This document shows, piece by piece, positions 25,817 through 34,100 of a stretch of 64,000 bases of DNA. A program made the translations under genes and the position numbers. A model generated the notes under the pieces. It made no database searches. It was not told where the DNA came from and saw only the letters and a program-made list of their open reading frames with translations. Source of the stretch: Bradyrhizobium sp. JYMT SZCCT0428 (lineage in GTDB: Bacteria > Pseudomonadota > Alphaproteobacteria > Rhizobiales > Xanthobacteraceae); contig NZ_JAFCLS010000048.1 of assembly GCF_018131075.1 (NCBI RefSeq), positions 1 through 64,000 on the forward strand, written 5' to 3'. Every line of letters begins with the position of its first letter. Within the stretch, counting starts at the first letter, position 1.

Positions 25817-26892
25817 GCGCGGTCCCGGTGCTGCAGGTCGATGGCCTCGTAAAACATTTTCAGCTCAGCCGCGGCATCATCCTGCGCCGACAAGTGGGCC
25901 TTGTGCGCGCCGTCGAGGACGTCAGCTTCGAGATCGGTTGCGGCGAGACGCTGGCGCTGGTCGGCGAGTCCGGCTGCGGCAAGTCGACGACCGGACGCCT
26001 GGTGCTGCGCCTGATGGACCCGACGGCGGGCTCGGTCCGCTTCAAGGGCGAGGAAATTGCCAATCTCGGCAAGGATGAACTGCGGCGGCTGCGCCGGCAC
26101 ATGCAGATCATCTTCCAGGACCCCTACGCCTCGCTCAATCCGCGCATGACCGTGGGCGAGATTTTGGCCGAACCGCTGCGGGTGCATGATATCGGCGATC
26201 CCGCCTCGCGCGAGACGCGGGTGAGCGAGCTGCTCGATATCGTCGGCCTGCTGCCCGAACATGCGCGGCGCTATCCGCATCAATTCTCCGGCGGGCAACG
26301 CCAGCGCATCGGGATTGCGCGGGCGCTGGCCGTCAATCCCGACCTGATCATCTGCGACGAGCCGGTGTCGGCGCTCGACGTCTCGATCCAGGCGCAGATC
26401 GTCAACCTGTTGCAGAACTTGCAGCAGCGTTTTGGTCTGTCCTATCTGTTCATCGCGCATGATCTGGCTGTCGTAAAACACATCAGCGATCGCGTCGCGG
26501 TGATGTATCTCGGCAAGCTGGTCGAGATCGCTGACAAGAAGACGATCTACGCAAAGCCGTTGCACCCCTATACCCACGCGCTGCTGTCGGCGATCCCGAA
26601 ACCGGACCCGAGCCTGCGCACCAAACGCGTGATGCTGCAGGGCGACGTGCCGAGCCCGTTCAATCCACCGTCCGGCTGCCGCTTCCACACCCGCTGCCTG
26701 CACGCCCAGCCGCGCTGCTCGGCGGAGGAGCCGAAGCTGCGCGAGGCCGCGCCCGGCCATCGCGTGGCCTGTCATTTCTTCGAGACGATCCAGGCCCCTG
26801 TCATCGTCGCGCGCGCCGGCGCTGCGAACGGAAAGTTCGCCGAACGGCTGGCCGCCTTTGAGGCGGCCAAGCACGCGCGAACGCCGGCCTGA
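25813..26892 (+). CDS. Peptide ABC transporter ATP-binding protein (DppF family)
   Basis: This 359-residue second ATPase has Walker A GESGCGKS, signature FSGGQRQRIGIARAL (about 158-172), Walker B LIICDEPVSALD, and the C-terminal Cys motif CRFHTRCLHAQPRC. It pairs with the DppD-type ATPase to power import. It ends the operon; a C-terminal tail of about 40 residues (FETIQAPVIVARAG onward) exceeds the usual DppF length. ATGA overlap with the upstream gene. Confidence 0.93.
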   Translation: MSAVPVLQVDGLVKHFQLSRGIILRRQVGLVRAVEDVSFEIGCGETLALVGESGCGKSTTGRLVLRLMDPTAGSVRFKGEEIANLGKDELRRLRRHMQIIFQDPYASLNPRMTVGEILAEPLRVHDIGDPASRETRVSELLDIVGLLPEHARRYPHQFSGGQRQRIGIARALAVNPDLIICDEPVSALDVSIQAQIVNLLQNLQQRFGLSYLFIAHDLAVVKHISDRVAVMYLGKLVEIADKKTIYAKPLHPYTHALLSAIPKPDPSLRTKRVMLQGDVPSPFNPPSGCRFHTRCLHAQPRCSAEEPKLREAAPGHRVACHFFETIQAPVIVARAGAANGKFAERLAAFEAAKHARTPA

Positions 26893-26921
26893 CGGCAATC
26901 CGTGGCAGGCCAGTTCGGAAT

Positions 26922-27086
26922 TCAGGCCAGGACGGGGCTTGCCTTGTCGTAGTGCTTGATAAACACGAACGGGCTGGGCGTGGCTTTTCCCTTGCCGCCG
27001 CTGACATTGGCAAGTTCGCGATCGGACAGCGCGTCGGCCTGACGGTCGCGCTCGCATGCTTCAGCGCGATTGATGATGGTGTTCAT
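26922..27086 (-). CDS. Small peptide with double-glycine-type leader
   Basis: The 54-residue peptide has an N-terminal leader ending DALSDRELANVSGG (about 18-31), the double-glycine leader pattern, followed by a core KGKATPSPFVFIKHYDKASPVLA. AAAGGGAGCCGTCACC before the ATG gives a credible ribosome-binding site. It is divergent, 150 bp apart, from a second GG-leader peptide at 27237. The open frame extends far upstream but without coding signs. No peptidase/ABC exporter is seen in this window. Function unknown. Confidence 0.62.
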   Translation of the reverse strand: MNTIINRAEACERDRQADALSDRELANVSGGKGKATPSPFVFIKHYDKASPVLA

Positions 27087-27236
27087 GGTGACGGCTCCCT
27101 TTCGATCAAGATCGGATCGTTGCTGACGAAGGGGATTTAGCCGCGAGGCCGTCGCCGTGGCTGTGACATCAATCACAGTCCCTAACCTCGCACCGGGGTC
27201 AAGATGGTTGGCATCATCCAGCCACCGGAGCGCATC

Positions 27237-27410
27237 ATGACCGCATTTCAGAAACAGCCGAGCGTGGACCAACGGGCCGCCGCGACCACCGAACTTTGCG
27301 CGATCGAACTGGATGCGGTGATTGGCGGCACGTCCTTTTTTCAAGTCCTCAGCAATATTTTCAAAGCGCAGAACGAGACCCTCAAATCCATCGCTGGGAA
27401 TATTCGGTAA
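27237..27410 (+). CDS. Small peptide with double-glycine-type leader
   Basis: The 57-residue peptide carries the leader end TELCAIELDAVIGG (about 18-31) and a core TSFFQVLSNIFKAQNETLKSIAGNIR that would form an amphipathic helix. The ATG follows CCGGAGCGCATC. The leader pattern E-L-x-x-V-x-GG matches the peptides at 19008-19142 and 26922-27086. A secreted antimicrobial or signalling peptide is the usual interpretation for such genes; this is inference. Confidence 0.62.
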   Translation: MTAFQKQPSVDQRAAATTELCAIELDAVIGGTSFFQVLSNIFKAQNETLKSIAGNIR

Positions 27411-27640
27411 GAAGTTGTTGCGGTGCGATTGACCGAACCGGAGCCAGCTACTGGTTGACAAGCCAACGAGAGCGGATCGTAATACTACCTAAGATCGATC
27501 GACGGGCGAACGGCAGCGCTGGCGCAATGCAAGCTCCCAAAGCGTCTCGTTTCCTAAACGTCCTGTTTCCTAAACGTGTTGGCTTCGAGGGCAGCGACCG
27601 CGGGATACCGCGGCGCTCAGCAATGGGGAGGATGGTCGTG

Positions 27641-27886
27641 ATGGAATCTCTCATCGTCTGGCTGATCATCGGCGCGATCGCAGGCTGGCTGGCCGGGCAG
27701 ATCGTCAAGGGCTATGGCCTCGGCCTGGTCGGCAATATCGTGGTCGGCATCGTGGGCGCCGTGATCGCCGGCTGGCTGTTGCCGATGATCGGGTTTGTCC
27801 TGGTCGGAGGCATCCTGGCGGCGATCGTCAACGCCGTCATCGGCGCGGTGATCCTCCTGATCATTGTCGGCTTCTTCAAGAAGTAG
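27641..27886 (+). CDS. GlsB/YeaQ/YmgE (transglycosylase-associated) membrane protein
   Basis: This 81-residue protein is nearly all membrane helix with Gly-rich packing motifs: LIIGAIAGWLAGQIVKG, then LVGNIVVGIVGAVIAGWLLP and a third hydrophobic stretch ending FFKK. That is the layout of the three-helix YeaQ/YmgE family, stress-associated inner-membrane proteins without a proven reaction. ATG 27641 lies about ten bases after GGGGAGG; upstream ATG 27632 is too close to it. Confidence 0.85.
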   Translation: MESLIVWLIIGAIAGWLAGQIVKGYGLGLVGNIVVGIVGAVIAGWLLPMIGFVLVGGILAAIVNAVIGAVILLIIVGFFKK

Positions 27887-27954
27887 GTCGTTCAAGAACC
27901 CGCGGCCGTTGGCAGCGATGCGGCGTTTGTGCGCCGCGGCAACGCTGTTGAAAG

Positions 27955-27994
27955 AGGCGGCCCCAGCACGGGGGGAGAGCTGAGGCCGCCTTTT
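27955..27994 (+). terminator. Rho-independent terminator after the YeaQ-like gene
   Basis: Arms AGGCGGCC (27955-27962) and GGCCGCCT (27984-27991), with further CCC/GGG pairing in the loop, followed by TTT. It lies 69 bp beyond the stop. The rest of the 337-bp gap to 28224 holds only the possible small gene at 28126. Confidence 0.7.
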
Positions 27995-28125
27995 GCCGAA
28001 CGCGACGGGGCTAGTTCGCGTCCGGGGGTGCCCGACTAAGCTCCCCGGCAATAATTTGTTCCCCACAGACGGCGGGCAAAAATTTCGGGGGCATCGGCCG
28101 GGAACCAACGGCGACGTCGCGGATT

Positions 28126-28227
28126 ATGAGTTTCGTGGTGGGATGCCCACAATCTTCTTGCGGCTGGGGCCGCTTTGCTGTGGCCGAGGAGCTCGACGAC
28201 GAATGGATGGTGCCGAGGTTCCAGTGA
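28126..28227 (+). CDS. Possible 33-residue ORF coupled to the next gene
   Basis: The short frame encodes a 33-residue product containing SSCGWGRFAVAEELDDEW and ends in a TGA that overlaps the GTG start of the following gene (GTGA). The overlap would couple translation. No homologue is known to me and there is no strong ribosome-binding site, so this is a low-confidence call. Confidence 0.25.
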   Translation: MSFVVGCPQSSCGWGRFAVAEELDDEWMVPRFQ

Positions 28228-28472
28228 GTTTTGATGTTCCCGCCATCATCCGAAAATGGCCGTCGCTCCACAACGCCCGCCGCCTCGACAGCTCCGGCCC
28301 CTATATGGTGTTCCAGGGCACGCTCGATGAGTGCATGAAGGAATTCATGGCCAAGCCTGAATCGACCCGGCACCTGTACGAGATTCTGACCGCGCCACAG
28401 CCGCCGATGATCCCCGAGGTCCTGTCCGCCGAGCACGTCGCAGAGCTGGTGCGGCTGCGCGAGTTTCTTTAA
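28224..28472 (+). CDS. Conserved small hypothetical protein
   Basis: The 82-residue product contains SFDVPAIIRKWPSLHNARRL, YMVFQGTLDECMKEFM and a C-terminal helix AEHVAELVRLREFL. It looks like a compact alpha/beta protein; I do not recognise a named family. GTG 28224 is preceded by CCGAGG at good spacing, better than the ATG at 28204. A strong terminator lies about 95 bp downstream. Confidence 0.6.
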   Translation: MSFDVPAIIRKWPSLHNARRLDSSGPYMVFQGTLDECMKEFMAKPESTRHLYEILTAPQPPMIPEVLSAEHVAELVRLREFL

Positions 28473-28567
28473 CGGCAGCGGCCAGAAAATTCATTAACCA
28501 GCGAGGGCTATGGTTCGGGCAATCGCGGACGGCTCCCAGCCCCCGCGAGACGTAAATGCGTAGGGAA

Positions 28568-28595
28568 ACCCACCGCCTCAACCCGGTGGGTTTTT
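28568..28595 (+). terminator. Rho-independent terminator
   Basis: Perfect 8-bp stem ACCCACCG / CGGTGGGT with an 8-base loop, followed by TTTT. It closes the gene ending at 28472, or possibly a small RNA transcribed from the 95-bp stretch before it (which contains a GGCTCCCAGCCCCC segment); no direct sign distinguishes the two. Confidence 0.8.
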
Positions 28596-28616
28596 CCGTC
28601 GGAAGGGCGTTCGCCA

Positions 28617-28772
28617 ATGTCACTATCATCCGCCAAGAATTATGCGCTGCGCGCCGAACGCTGCCAGGACGCCAAGGAAGCAGCCGACCTTCTGGCCAAG
28701 GCGATCCTGGAATTGGCGGCATCGATCGAAGCCACCGACGCAAAAGTGAAGAAGATGAACAAGTCGGGCTGA
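28617..28772 (+). CDS. Small helical hypothetical protein, 51 residues
   Basis: The frame encodes a highly charged helix: NYALRAERCQDAKEAADLLA followed by KAILELAASIEATDAKVKKM. The codon usage is typical for the genome (G/C third positions) and GGAAGGGCG precedes the ATG, so the frame looks real. Small proteins of this style are common in Bradyrhizobium. Function unknown. Confidence 0.5.
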   Translation: MSLSSAKNYALRAERCQDAKEAADLLAKAILELAASIEATDAKVKKMNKSG

Positions 28773-28942
28773 GATGCGGCCCTCTGACCCGGCAGCCTCT
28801 GACGCTTTTCAGAACCTCGGCGCAGGACATGCCTCTCGTCCGAGGCCGCGCGCCGGTTCCGTGCGGTTCCCCGTTTACGTTAAAATCACATCATCGACCA
28901 CGCCGAACAGCCAGATGCTAATGATTCCTTAACGAGGAAATC

Positions 28943-29095
28943 ATGATCAACGGACGCAAAAACGCAGTCGTCGGACTGACCACGATTTTCACTTTTGTGA
29001 TGGTCGAACTGGCCGTGGTCGTTTGCGCGGTCGCATTGGTGCTCGAACTTGTGTTCGACGTGGACGTGCCGCTGCTTGCTTTCAACGACGAGTGA
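28943..29095 (+). CDS. Small single-pass membrane protein, 50 residues
   Basis: The frame has a basic N-terminus (MINGRKN), one long hydrophobic stretch (residues 9-40, VVGLTTIFTFVMVELAVVV then CAVALVLELVF) and an acidic tail ending FNDE. An excellent ribosome-binding site, ACGAGGAAATC, precedes the ATG and a hairpin terminator follows 44 bp after the stop. Function unknown; a small membrane-inserted regulator is possible. Confidence 0.5.
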   Translation: MINGRKNAVVGLTTIFTFVMVELAVVVCAVALVLELVFDVDVPLLAFNDE

Positions 29096-29138
29096 GGCGG
29101 AGGACGGCCGCCCTCATCCGCGGACCGGCTGCAAGAAT

Positions 29139-29166
29139 AAGCCCGACACGCATTTGCGGGCTTTGG
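29139..29166 (+). terminator. Weak hairpin terminator after the small membrane protein
   Basis: Arms AAGCCCG (29139-29145) and CGGGCTT (29157-29163) followed by T. The stem is short. Confidence 0.5.
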
Positions 29167-29274
29167 GCGACTTCCAATTTCAACTTCGCGATTCGAAGTT
29201 CTTCCGTCGACCATTCCGGCTTGGCCGAAAGGCGTCGCCACATCAATCAAGTGCTGACTTGTTGAGGGGAAAAA

Positions 29275-29352
29275 TGGTCGGAGCGAGAGGATTTGAACCT
29301 CCGACCCCTAGTCTCCCAGACTAGTGCGCTAACCGGGCTGCGCCACGCTCCG
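29275..29352 (-). tRNA. tRNA-Pro (anticodon GGG), CCA encoded
   Basis: On the minus strand the 7-bp acceptor stem CGGAGCG pairs with CGCTCCG; the D arm contains GCGCAGCCCGGTTAGCGC, the anticodon stem-loop is CTAGT-CTGGGAG-ACTAG (anticodon GGG), and the T arm contains GGAGGTTCAAATCCTC. The discriminator is A and the CCA end is encoded in the DNA. It would read the proline codon CCC. It lies 112 bp downstream of merR on the same strand. Confidence 0.96.
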
Positions 29353-29464
29353 ATGCCGTTCCATTAGCTGCGATCAGGCTCCGGCGCAAGGCGCGCGATC
29401 CGATCGGGAAAGGCCAAGAATCGCTTCCGAAACCACTCCCCTAACGCCGGTTCCGGCCCTGCCC

Positions 29465-30028
29465 TCAGCCGTCCTTGAGCGCGGTGTCCAGCAATTGCCG
29501 GCAGGCCACCAGGTCCTGCAGCACGCGTTCGAGGCGTTCGCGGTCGGGACCGCCTACCGGGCCGGGCACGGCGGCCGCCTTGCCCTTGCCAAAGGGGGCG
29601 AGCATACCGTCTTCATCAGTATCGACGAAGCGATAGTCGATTTCCGTGGCTTCACCCTCGTAATCATCGTCATCGGATCCGGCGAGCGCCCCCTCTTCCG
29701 GCTCCTGCAGGCTGAGGCCGATCGCCTCCTCAACCGCGCCGAACGAGACGGCGGAGTTCTGGTCGCTCAGACCCTGCACCGATTTGATGCCGTGTTCTTT
29801 CAGGATCCGCTGCACGCCGCGGATGGTGTAGCCCTCGCCGTACAGCAGGCGGCGGATGCCCTTGAGCAGATCAACGTCGTCGGGGCGGTAATAGCGCCGC
29901 CCGCCGCTTCGTTTCATCGGCTTGATCTGGGTGAATCGCGTTTCCCAAAATCGCAGCACGTGCTGGGGAATGTCGAGATCGTCCGCGACCTCGCTGATGG
30001 TACGGAACGCATCCGGCGCTTTGTCCAA
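29465..30028 (-). CDS. MerR-family transcriptional regulator next to ihfA
   Basis: This 187-residue protein has an N-terminal MerR DNA-binding domain: TISEVADDLDIPQHVLRFWE (about 10-29), GGRRYYRPDDVDLL, and YGEGYTIRGVQRILKE. The C-terminal half is acidic (DDDDYEGEATEIDY) and has no obvious metal-binding cysteines, so it is not a metal sensor. It follows ihfA in the conserved plsX-fabH-ihfA-merR order of alphaproteobacteria. Its target and ligand are not established. Confidence 0.9.
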   Translation of the reverse strand: MDKAPDAFRTISEVADDLDIPQHVLRFWETRFTQIKPMKRSGGRRYYRPDDVDLLKGIRRLLYGEGYTIRGVQRILKEHGIKSVQGLSDQNSAVSFGAVEEAIGLSLQEPEEGALAGSDDDDYEGEATEIDYRFVDTDEDGMLAPFGKGKAAAVPGPVGGPDRERLERVLQDLVACRQLLDTALKDG

Positions 30029-30153
30029 ATGCCAGCTCCTCTCAGCTCAAGAGAATGAAGAGAAACTCTAAACGCTTAACCTGACTGTCTTCACGCGATT
30101 TGTTGACGCGAACTGAACTTCGCCTCGCGCGGAAACGCCTCAGCGGAAACGCC

Positions 30154-30483
30154 TCAATCGTCCTTGGCGTCGCCGTTCGTCACCGCGTGACCATTGATGC
30201 GCTGCTTGAGAATGGCCGACGGCTTGAACACCATCACGCGTCGCGGAGAGATTGGTACTTCGGTGCCGGTCTTCGGGTTACGTCCGATCCGTTGACCCTT
30301 CTTGCGCACCATGAACGAGCCGAACGACGACAGCTTCACCGTCTCGCCCTTCTCAAGACAATCGGTGATCTCTTTCAAAACGAGTTCGACGAACGCAGAC
30401 GACTCCGTCCGCGACAAGCCCACCTTCTGGTAGACCGCCTCGCACAAATCAACGCGTGTGACTGTTTTTCCTGTCCCGGTCAT
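30154..30483 (-). CDS. ihfA: Integration host factor alpha subunit
   Basis: This 109-residue DNA-bending protein of the HU/IHF family contains VTRVDLCEAVYQKVGLSRTE, the strand KLSSFGSFMVRKKGQRIGRNPKTG (about 52-75) and the DNA-inserting arm with GRNPKTGTEVPI. It pairs with IHF-beta to bend DNA at promoters and recombination sites. ATG 30483 is chosen over an in-frame ATG at 30543 because the family begins about five residues before the first helix. Confidence 0.95.
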   Translation of the reverse strand: MTGTGKTVTRVDLCEAVYQKVGLSRTESSAFVELVLKEITDCLEKGETVKLSSFGSFMVRKKGQRIGRNPKTGTEVPISPRRVMVFKPSAILKQRINGHAVTNGDAKDD

Positions 30484-30613
30484 CGCCTGCCCCGCACTCT
30501 CGGCGAACAATTTATTCTCTGAAATTATGAGGTTAGCACGCAATGGTCAACAGCGACCATCATGCACACGCATGAAACAGCGCAACCACTTTGTCAGGTA
30601 TTTTACTTATACC

Positions 30614-31591
30614 TCACCAGCGGACGAGCGCGGAACCCCAGGTGAAGCCGCCACCCATCGCTTCCAGCAGCACCAGATCGCCCTTCTTGACGCGTCCATC
30701 CTTGACGGCGACGTTGAGCGCCAGCGGGATCGATGCCGCCGAGGTATTGCCGTGCAGGTCGACGGTCAGAACCACCTTCTGCGGCGCAATATGCAGCTTG
30801 TGCGCCGAAGCATCGATGATTCGCTTGTTGGCCTGGTGCGGAACGAACCAGTCGATCTGCTCGGCGGAAGCCCCGGTGGCGTTGAACGCATCGACGATCA
30901 CATCGGTGATCATGCCGACCGCGTGCTTGAAGACTTCGCGGCCCTCCATGCGGAGGTGGCCGACGGTCTGGGTCGAAGACGGCCCGCCATCGACAAACAG
31001 CTTTGACTTGTGCCGTCCGTCGGAACGCAGATGCGTCGTCAGGATACCACGGTCGGTCGGCTTGCCGGGCTGGTCCTGGGCCTCGAGCACGACGGCGCCG
31101 GCGCCGTCGCCGAACAGCACGCAGGTACCGCGGTCGCTCCAGTCGAGAATGCGCGAGAACGTCTCCGCACCGATCACCAGCGCCCGCTTGTGCGAGCCGG
31201 AGCGCAGGAAATTGTCGGCGGTCGCCAGCGCAAAGACGAAGCCGGAGCAGACCGCCTGCAGGTCGAAGGCGACGCCATGATTGATGCCCAGCGCGTGCTG
31301 GACCGCGACCGCGGTCGCCGGAAAGGTGTTGTCCGGCGTCGAGGTCGCCAGCACGATCAGGTCGATCTGCTGCGCGTCGATGCCGGCATGGTCGAGCGCG
31401 GCGCGCGCGGCGTTGATCGCCAAATGCGAGGTGAACTCGCCGTCCGCGGCGATGTGGCGCTGCCGGATACCGGTACGCTGAACGATCCACTCGTCCGAGG
31501 TATCGATCCGGGCAGCCAGTTCGGCATTGGTCAGGACCTTCCGCGGCAGGTAAGAGCCGCAGCCTAGCACGACCGAACGTTTAGCAGTCAC
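30614..31591 (-). CDS. fabH: Beta-ketoacyl-ACP synthase III
   Basis: This 325-residue enzyme condenses acetyl-CoA with malonyl-ACP to start fatty acid synthesis. Catalytic residues are visible: Cys in QAVCSGFVFAL (about 113), His in VPHQANKRII (about 251) and Asn in HGNTSAASIP (about 281). Its ATG overlaps the plsX stop by four bases, so the two are translationally coupled. It lies upstream of ihfA on the same strand. Confidence 0.96.
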   Translation of the reverse strand: MTAKRSVVLGCGSYLPRKVLTNAELAARIDTSDEWIVQRTGIRQRHIAADGEFTSHLAINAARAALDHAGIDAQQIDLIVLATSTPDNTFPATAVAVQHALGINHGVAFDLQAVCSGFVFALATADNFLRSGSHKRALVIGAETFSRILDWSDRGTCVLFGDGAGAVVLEAQDQPGKPTDRGILTTHLRSDGRHKSKLFVDGGPSSTQTVGHLRMEGREVFKHAVGMITDVIVDAFNATGASAEQIDWFVPHQANKRIIDASAHKLHIAPQKVVLTVDLHGNTSAASIPLALNVAVKDGRVKKGDLVLLEAMGGGFTWGSALVRW

Positions 31592-32649
31592 GAGACAGCC
31601 TCCTGCGCGGTTTGCGCTTGAGCCAGCGCACTGCCGTCGCGATTAAGCATCTGATTGATCTTGGTGAGGAGATCGCAGCGGACCATCTCATAGCCAACAT
31701 CGACCGCGTAAGCAAAGCCTTCGGCGTTGGTTCCACCATGGCTTTTGACCACCACGCCCTTGAGGCCGAGCAGCACGCCGCCGTTGGATTTGTTGGGGTC
31801 GAGCTTGTGCCGCAGCGCCTTGAAGGCGTTGCGGGCGAACAAATAGCCGATCCGGGAGCGCCAGCTCGACGCCATGGCGCTGCGCAGGAACTCCGACATC
31901 TGACGCGCGGTTCCCTCGGCGGCCTTCAGCGCAATGTTGCCGGAAAAGCCTTCGGTCACGATCACGTCCGCCGCACCGCTGCCGATGCCGTCGCCCTCGA
32001 CGAAGCCGATATAATCGAGTTCGGGCAGGTTCATCGCGCGCAGCTGCTCGGAGGCGGCTCGGATTTCCTCGCCGCCCTTCACTTCCTCGGTGCCGATATT
32101 GAGCAGGCCGACGGTCGGGCGCGGCTTGCCGAACAGCACGCTCGCCATCGCGCCGCCCATCACCGCCAGCGCCACGAGATGATGATGGTCGCCGCCGATG
32201 CTGGCGCCGAGGTCGAGCACGACGGACTCACCGCGGCTGGTCGGCCACACGCCGGCGATGGCCGGCCGGTCGATCCCCGGCATGGTGTGCAAATGAAAAC
32301 GCGCCATCGCCATCAGCGCGCCGGTATTGCCGGCAGATACCGCGACGTCGGCCTTGCCCTCTTTCACCGCGTCGATCGCAAACCACATCGACGACTTCTT
32401 GCGGCCGCGGCGCAGGGCCTGGCTCGGCTTGTCGTGCATGGCGACGGTGACGTCGGTATGGGTCACACGCGAGGCCTTCTTCAAAGCCGGATACTTGGCG
32501 AGTTCCGCCTCGATCAGCGCGCTGTCGCCGTACAGCAGAAACTCGATGTCGGGATGCCGGGCCAACGCCCTTGCAGCGCCGGGAATGACGACCGATGCGC
32601 CGACATCGCCACCCATGGCGTCAAGCGCGATTCGAACCTTTTGAGGCAT
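31588..32649 (-). CDS. plsX: Phosphate acyltransferase PlsX
   Basis: This 353-residue enzyme makes acyl-phosphate from acyl-ACP, the donor for glycerol-3-phosphate acylation by PlsY. It starts IALDAMGGDVG and has VSAGNTGALMA (about 104-114) and EGFSGNIALKAAEG, all conserved. It is followed by fabH with a four-base overlap. In many bacteria rpmF lies between yceD and plsX; here it is absent and a 301-bp gap is found instead. Confidence 0.96.
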   Translation of the reverse strand: MPQKVRIALDAMGGDVGASVVIPGAARALARHPDIEFLLYGDSALIEAELAKYPALKKASRVTHTDVTVAMHDKPSQALRRGRKKSSMWFAIDAVKEGKADVAVSAGNTGALMAMARFHLHTMPGIDRPAIAGVWPTSRGESVVLDLGASIGGDHHHLVALAVMGGAMASVLFGKPRPTVGLLNIGTEEVKGGEEIRAASEQLRAMNLPELDYIGFVEGDGIGSGAADVIVTEGFSGNIALKAAEGTARQMSEFLRSAMASSWRSRIGYLFARNAFKALRHKLDPNKSNGGVLLGLKGVVVKSHGGTNAEGFAYAVDVGYEMVRCDLLTKINQMLNRDGSALAQAQTAQEAVS

Positions 32650-32950
32650 GAACGTCCCGGAAACCTGATCTCTTGCAGCCCTGTTAGAGCCCGGCCGCGC
32701 GCTGGAAGCATCCGCCGAAGCGGTGCTCGGCGGAGCGCATCGCTATCGCCCCCGCCGGGCCGCGACAATAGCGTGTCCCCGTTCTGACACAACCTCTTGA
32801 CCACGGTCATTGGGGAATGGGACCCAGCACCGCCCGCAACCGGGAATACAGCGTAATATTAGCAACTTCAATGTCTTATCCAAGATTCCTGATGAGGCAT
32901 CATAGCCACATCAAGTGAAATCCTGCTTCACCGGCCACTTTAAGTGTCGG
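32650..32950. other. Non-coding gap between yceD and plsX (301 bp)
   Basis: I see no gene, tRNA or strong hairpin here. It most likely holds the plsX promoter. The position is where rpmF sits in other bacteria, but no L32-like frame is present on either strand. Confidence 0.5.
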
Positions 32951-33538
32951 TTACTTGTCTTTGGGCTTCTTTGCCCCCGACTTTTTTGGCGTGACCTTCA
33001 GGGCCTTGAGCGCAGCAAACGGGTGATCCTCGGGATCAGGAGCTTCGACCAACGGTTCAAAAACCGCGTCCGGTTTGCGCGGATATGGATCGACCGCGAG
33101 ATACAGCGCGTCGGTCGCAAGCCGGCCGAGATCGATGATGCCGTTGTCGATCGGCTCCGGCGGATCGGGCGTGTCCTCGTCGCTCTCTTCTGCCTCGTCG
33201 ACCAGCGCAGCCATCTCCGGAATCTGGTCCGGCGGCGCGAAGATCACATCGATCGGCTCGTCGATATCGCTTTCCATCTCTTCCAGCGTCACCACGCAGG
33301 TCTGCCCGATCCGGGCCCGCACGCGCCCCTCGACCTGAAAGCGGCCGCCGCTTTTGGGCGTCACATCGAACGAGGCCTGCAGCATAAGCACCTCGCGCAG
33401 GCTTCCCATCTCCGCCACCGCAACACGCGTGGCCTGATCGGCCTCGAGGTCGCGATGCAGGCCCGTGTCCGGGATTTTCTCCGCCGCGACGGGAACGCGC
33501 CACGGGTCCGGCTTCTCGATCATGGCACTCTTGGTCAT
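32951..33538 (-). CDS. YceD/DUF177 protein
   Basis: This 195-residue acidic protein is a YceD (DUF177) family member. The conserved core includes RVRARIGQTCVVTLEEME (about 72-89) and the C-terminal PDPPEPIDNGIIDLG and DPYPRKP. YceD proteins are linked to 23S rRNA accumulation in plants and E. coli, with no proven mechanism. ATG 33538 starts at MTKSAMIEKP; frame continues upstream without family similarity. It follows the Cbp3 gene by ten bases and is probably co-transcribed. Confidence 0.88.
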   Translation of the reverse strand: MTKSAMIEKPDPWRVPVAAEKIPDTGLHRDLEADQATRVAVAEMGSLREVLMLQASFDVTPKSGGRFQVEGRVRARIGQTCVVTLEEMESDIDEPIDVIFAPPDQIPEMAALVDEAEESDEDTPDPPEPIDNGIIDLGRLATDALYLAVDPYPRKPDAVFEPLVEAPDPEDHPFAALKALKVTPKKSGAKKPKDK

Positions 33539-33548
33539 CGCCGTTTGC

Positions 33549-34100
33549 TCATGCTTGTGCGCCGGCCTGCTCCGGCGAAGGAAACTTGAAAGTGCCGCCG
33601 GCCAGCGCCGCCTCGTCCTGCCGGTCGAGCGCCGCCATGACAGCCTCGGCATAGGCTGCGAGGTGGCGCGCCTTTTCGGTGTTCTCGCCGTTGAGGACGT
33701 TCTTGCACAGCGCCTGCGCCAGGGCCTCGCGGCCCTCGGTCAGCGCCAGATCATAGGCCGCGGTGCGGCCATAGAAGGCCTCGCCGAAGGCCTGCATCTT
33801 TTTCGGCACTTTGAGGTCGCTGACGCCCAGTTCGCGCAGATTATCGTCCATATCGTTGCAAAAATGGTCGAACAGCGCCTGCGACAGGGCCTTGCCCGCC
33901 GGGACCGATTTGAGCCGCCGCAATACCAGCCACAAATGCATCAGAAGCAGGTCAAAACGGCCGTTAACCGTGTCCGGGACCGCCAAGTCCCGATAAAACA
34001 ACGGTTCTCGCGCCTGCGTCACGATCATGCCATAGATGGCTTCAATGGTGCCGCGCGGGGCGGACCGGGGTTTCCTGAAGTGATTGAACGGCCAAAGCAT
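33549..34100 (-). CDS. Ubiquinol-cytochrome c chaperone (Cbp3 family)
   Basis: This 183-residue protein matches the ubiquinol-cytochrome c chaperone family (Cbp3/UQCC1), which helps assemble cytochrome b of the bc1 complex at the inner membrane. Typical segments: IYGMIVTQAREPLFY (about 22-36), TVNGRFDLLLMHLWLVLRRL and MDDNLRELGVSDLKVPKKM. It is divergent from bamE with a 152-bp spacer and precedes yceD. Confidence 0.9.
   Translation of the reverse strand: MLWPFNHFRKPRSAPRGTIEAIYGMIVTQAREPLFYRDLAVPDTVNGRFDLLLMHLWLVLRRLKSVPAGKALSQALFDHFCNDMDDNLRELGVSDLKVPKKMQAFGEAFYGRTAAYDLALTEGREALAQALCKNVLNGENTEKARHLAAYAEAVMAALDRQDEAALAGGTFKFPSPEQAGAQA

Noticed and set aside
29275..29352. Genomic-island attachment site at the tRNA-Pro gene
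   Set aside because: No integrase gene and no repeat of the tRNA 3' end elsewhere in the window.
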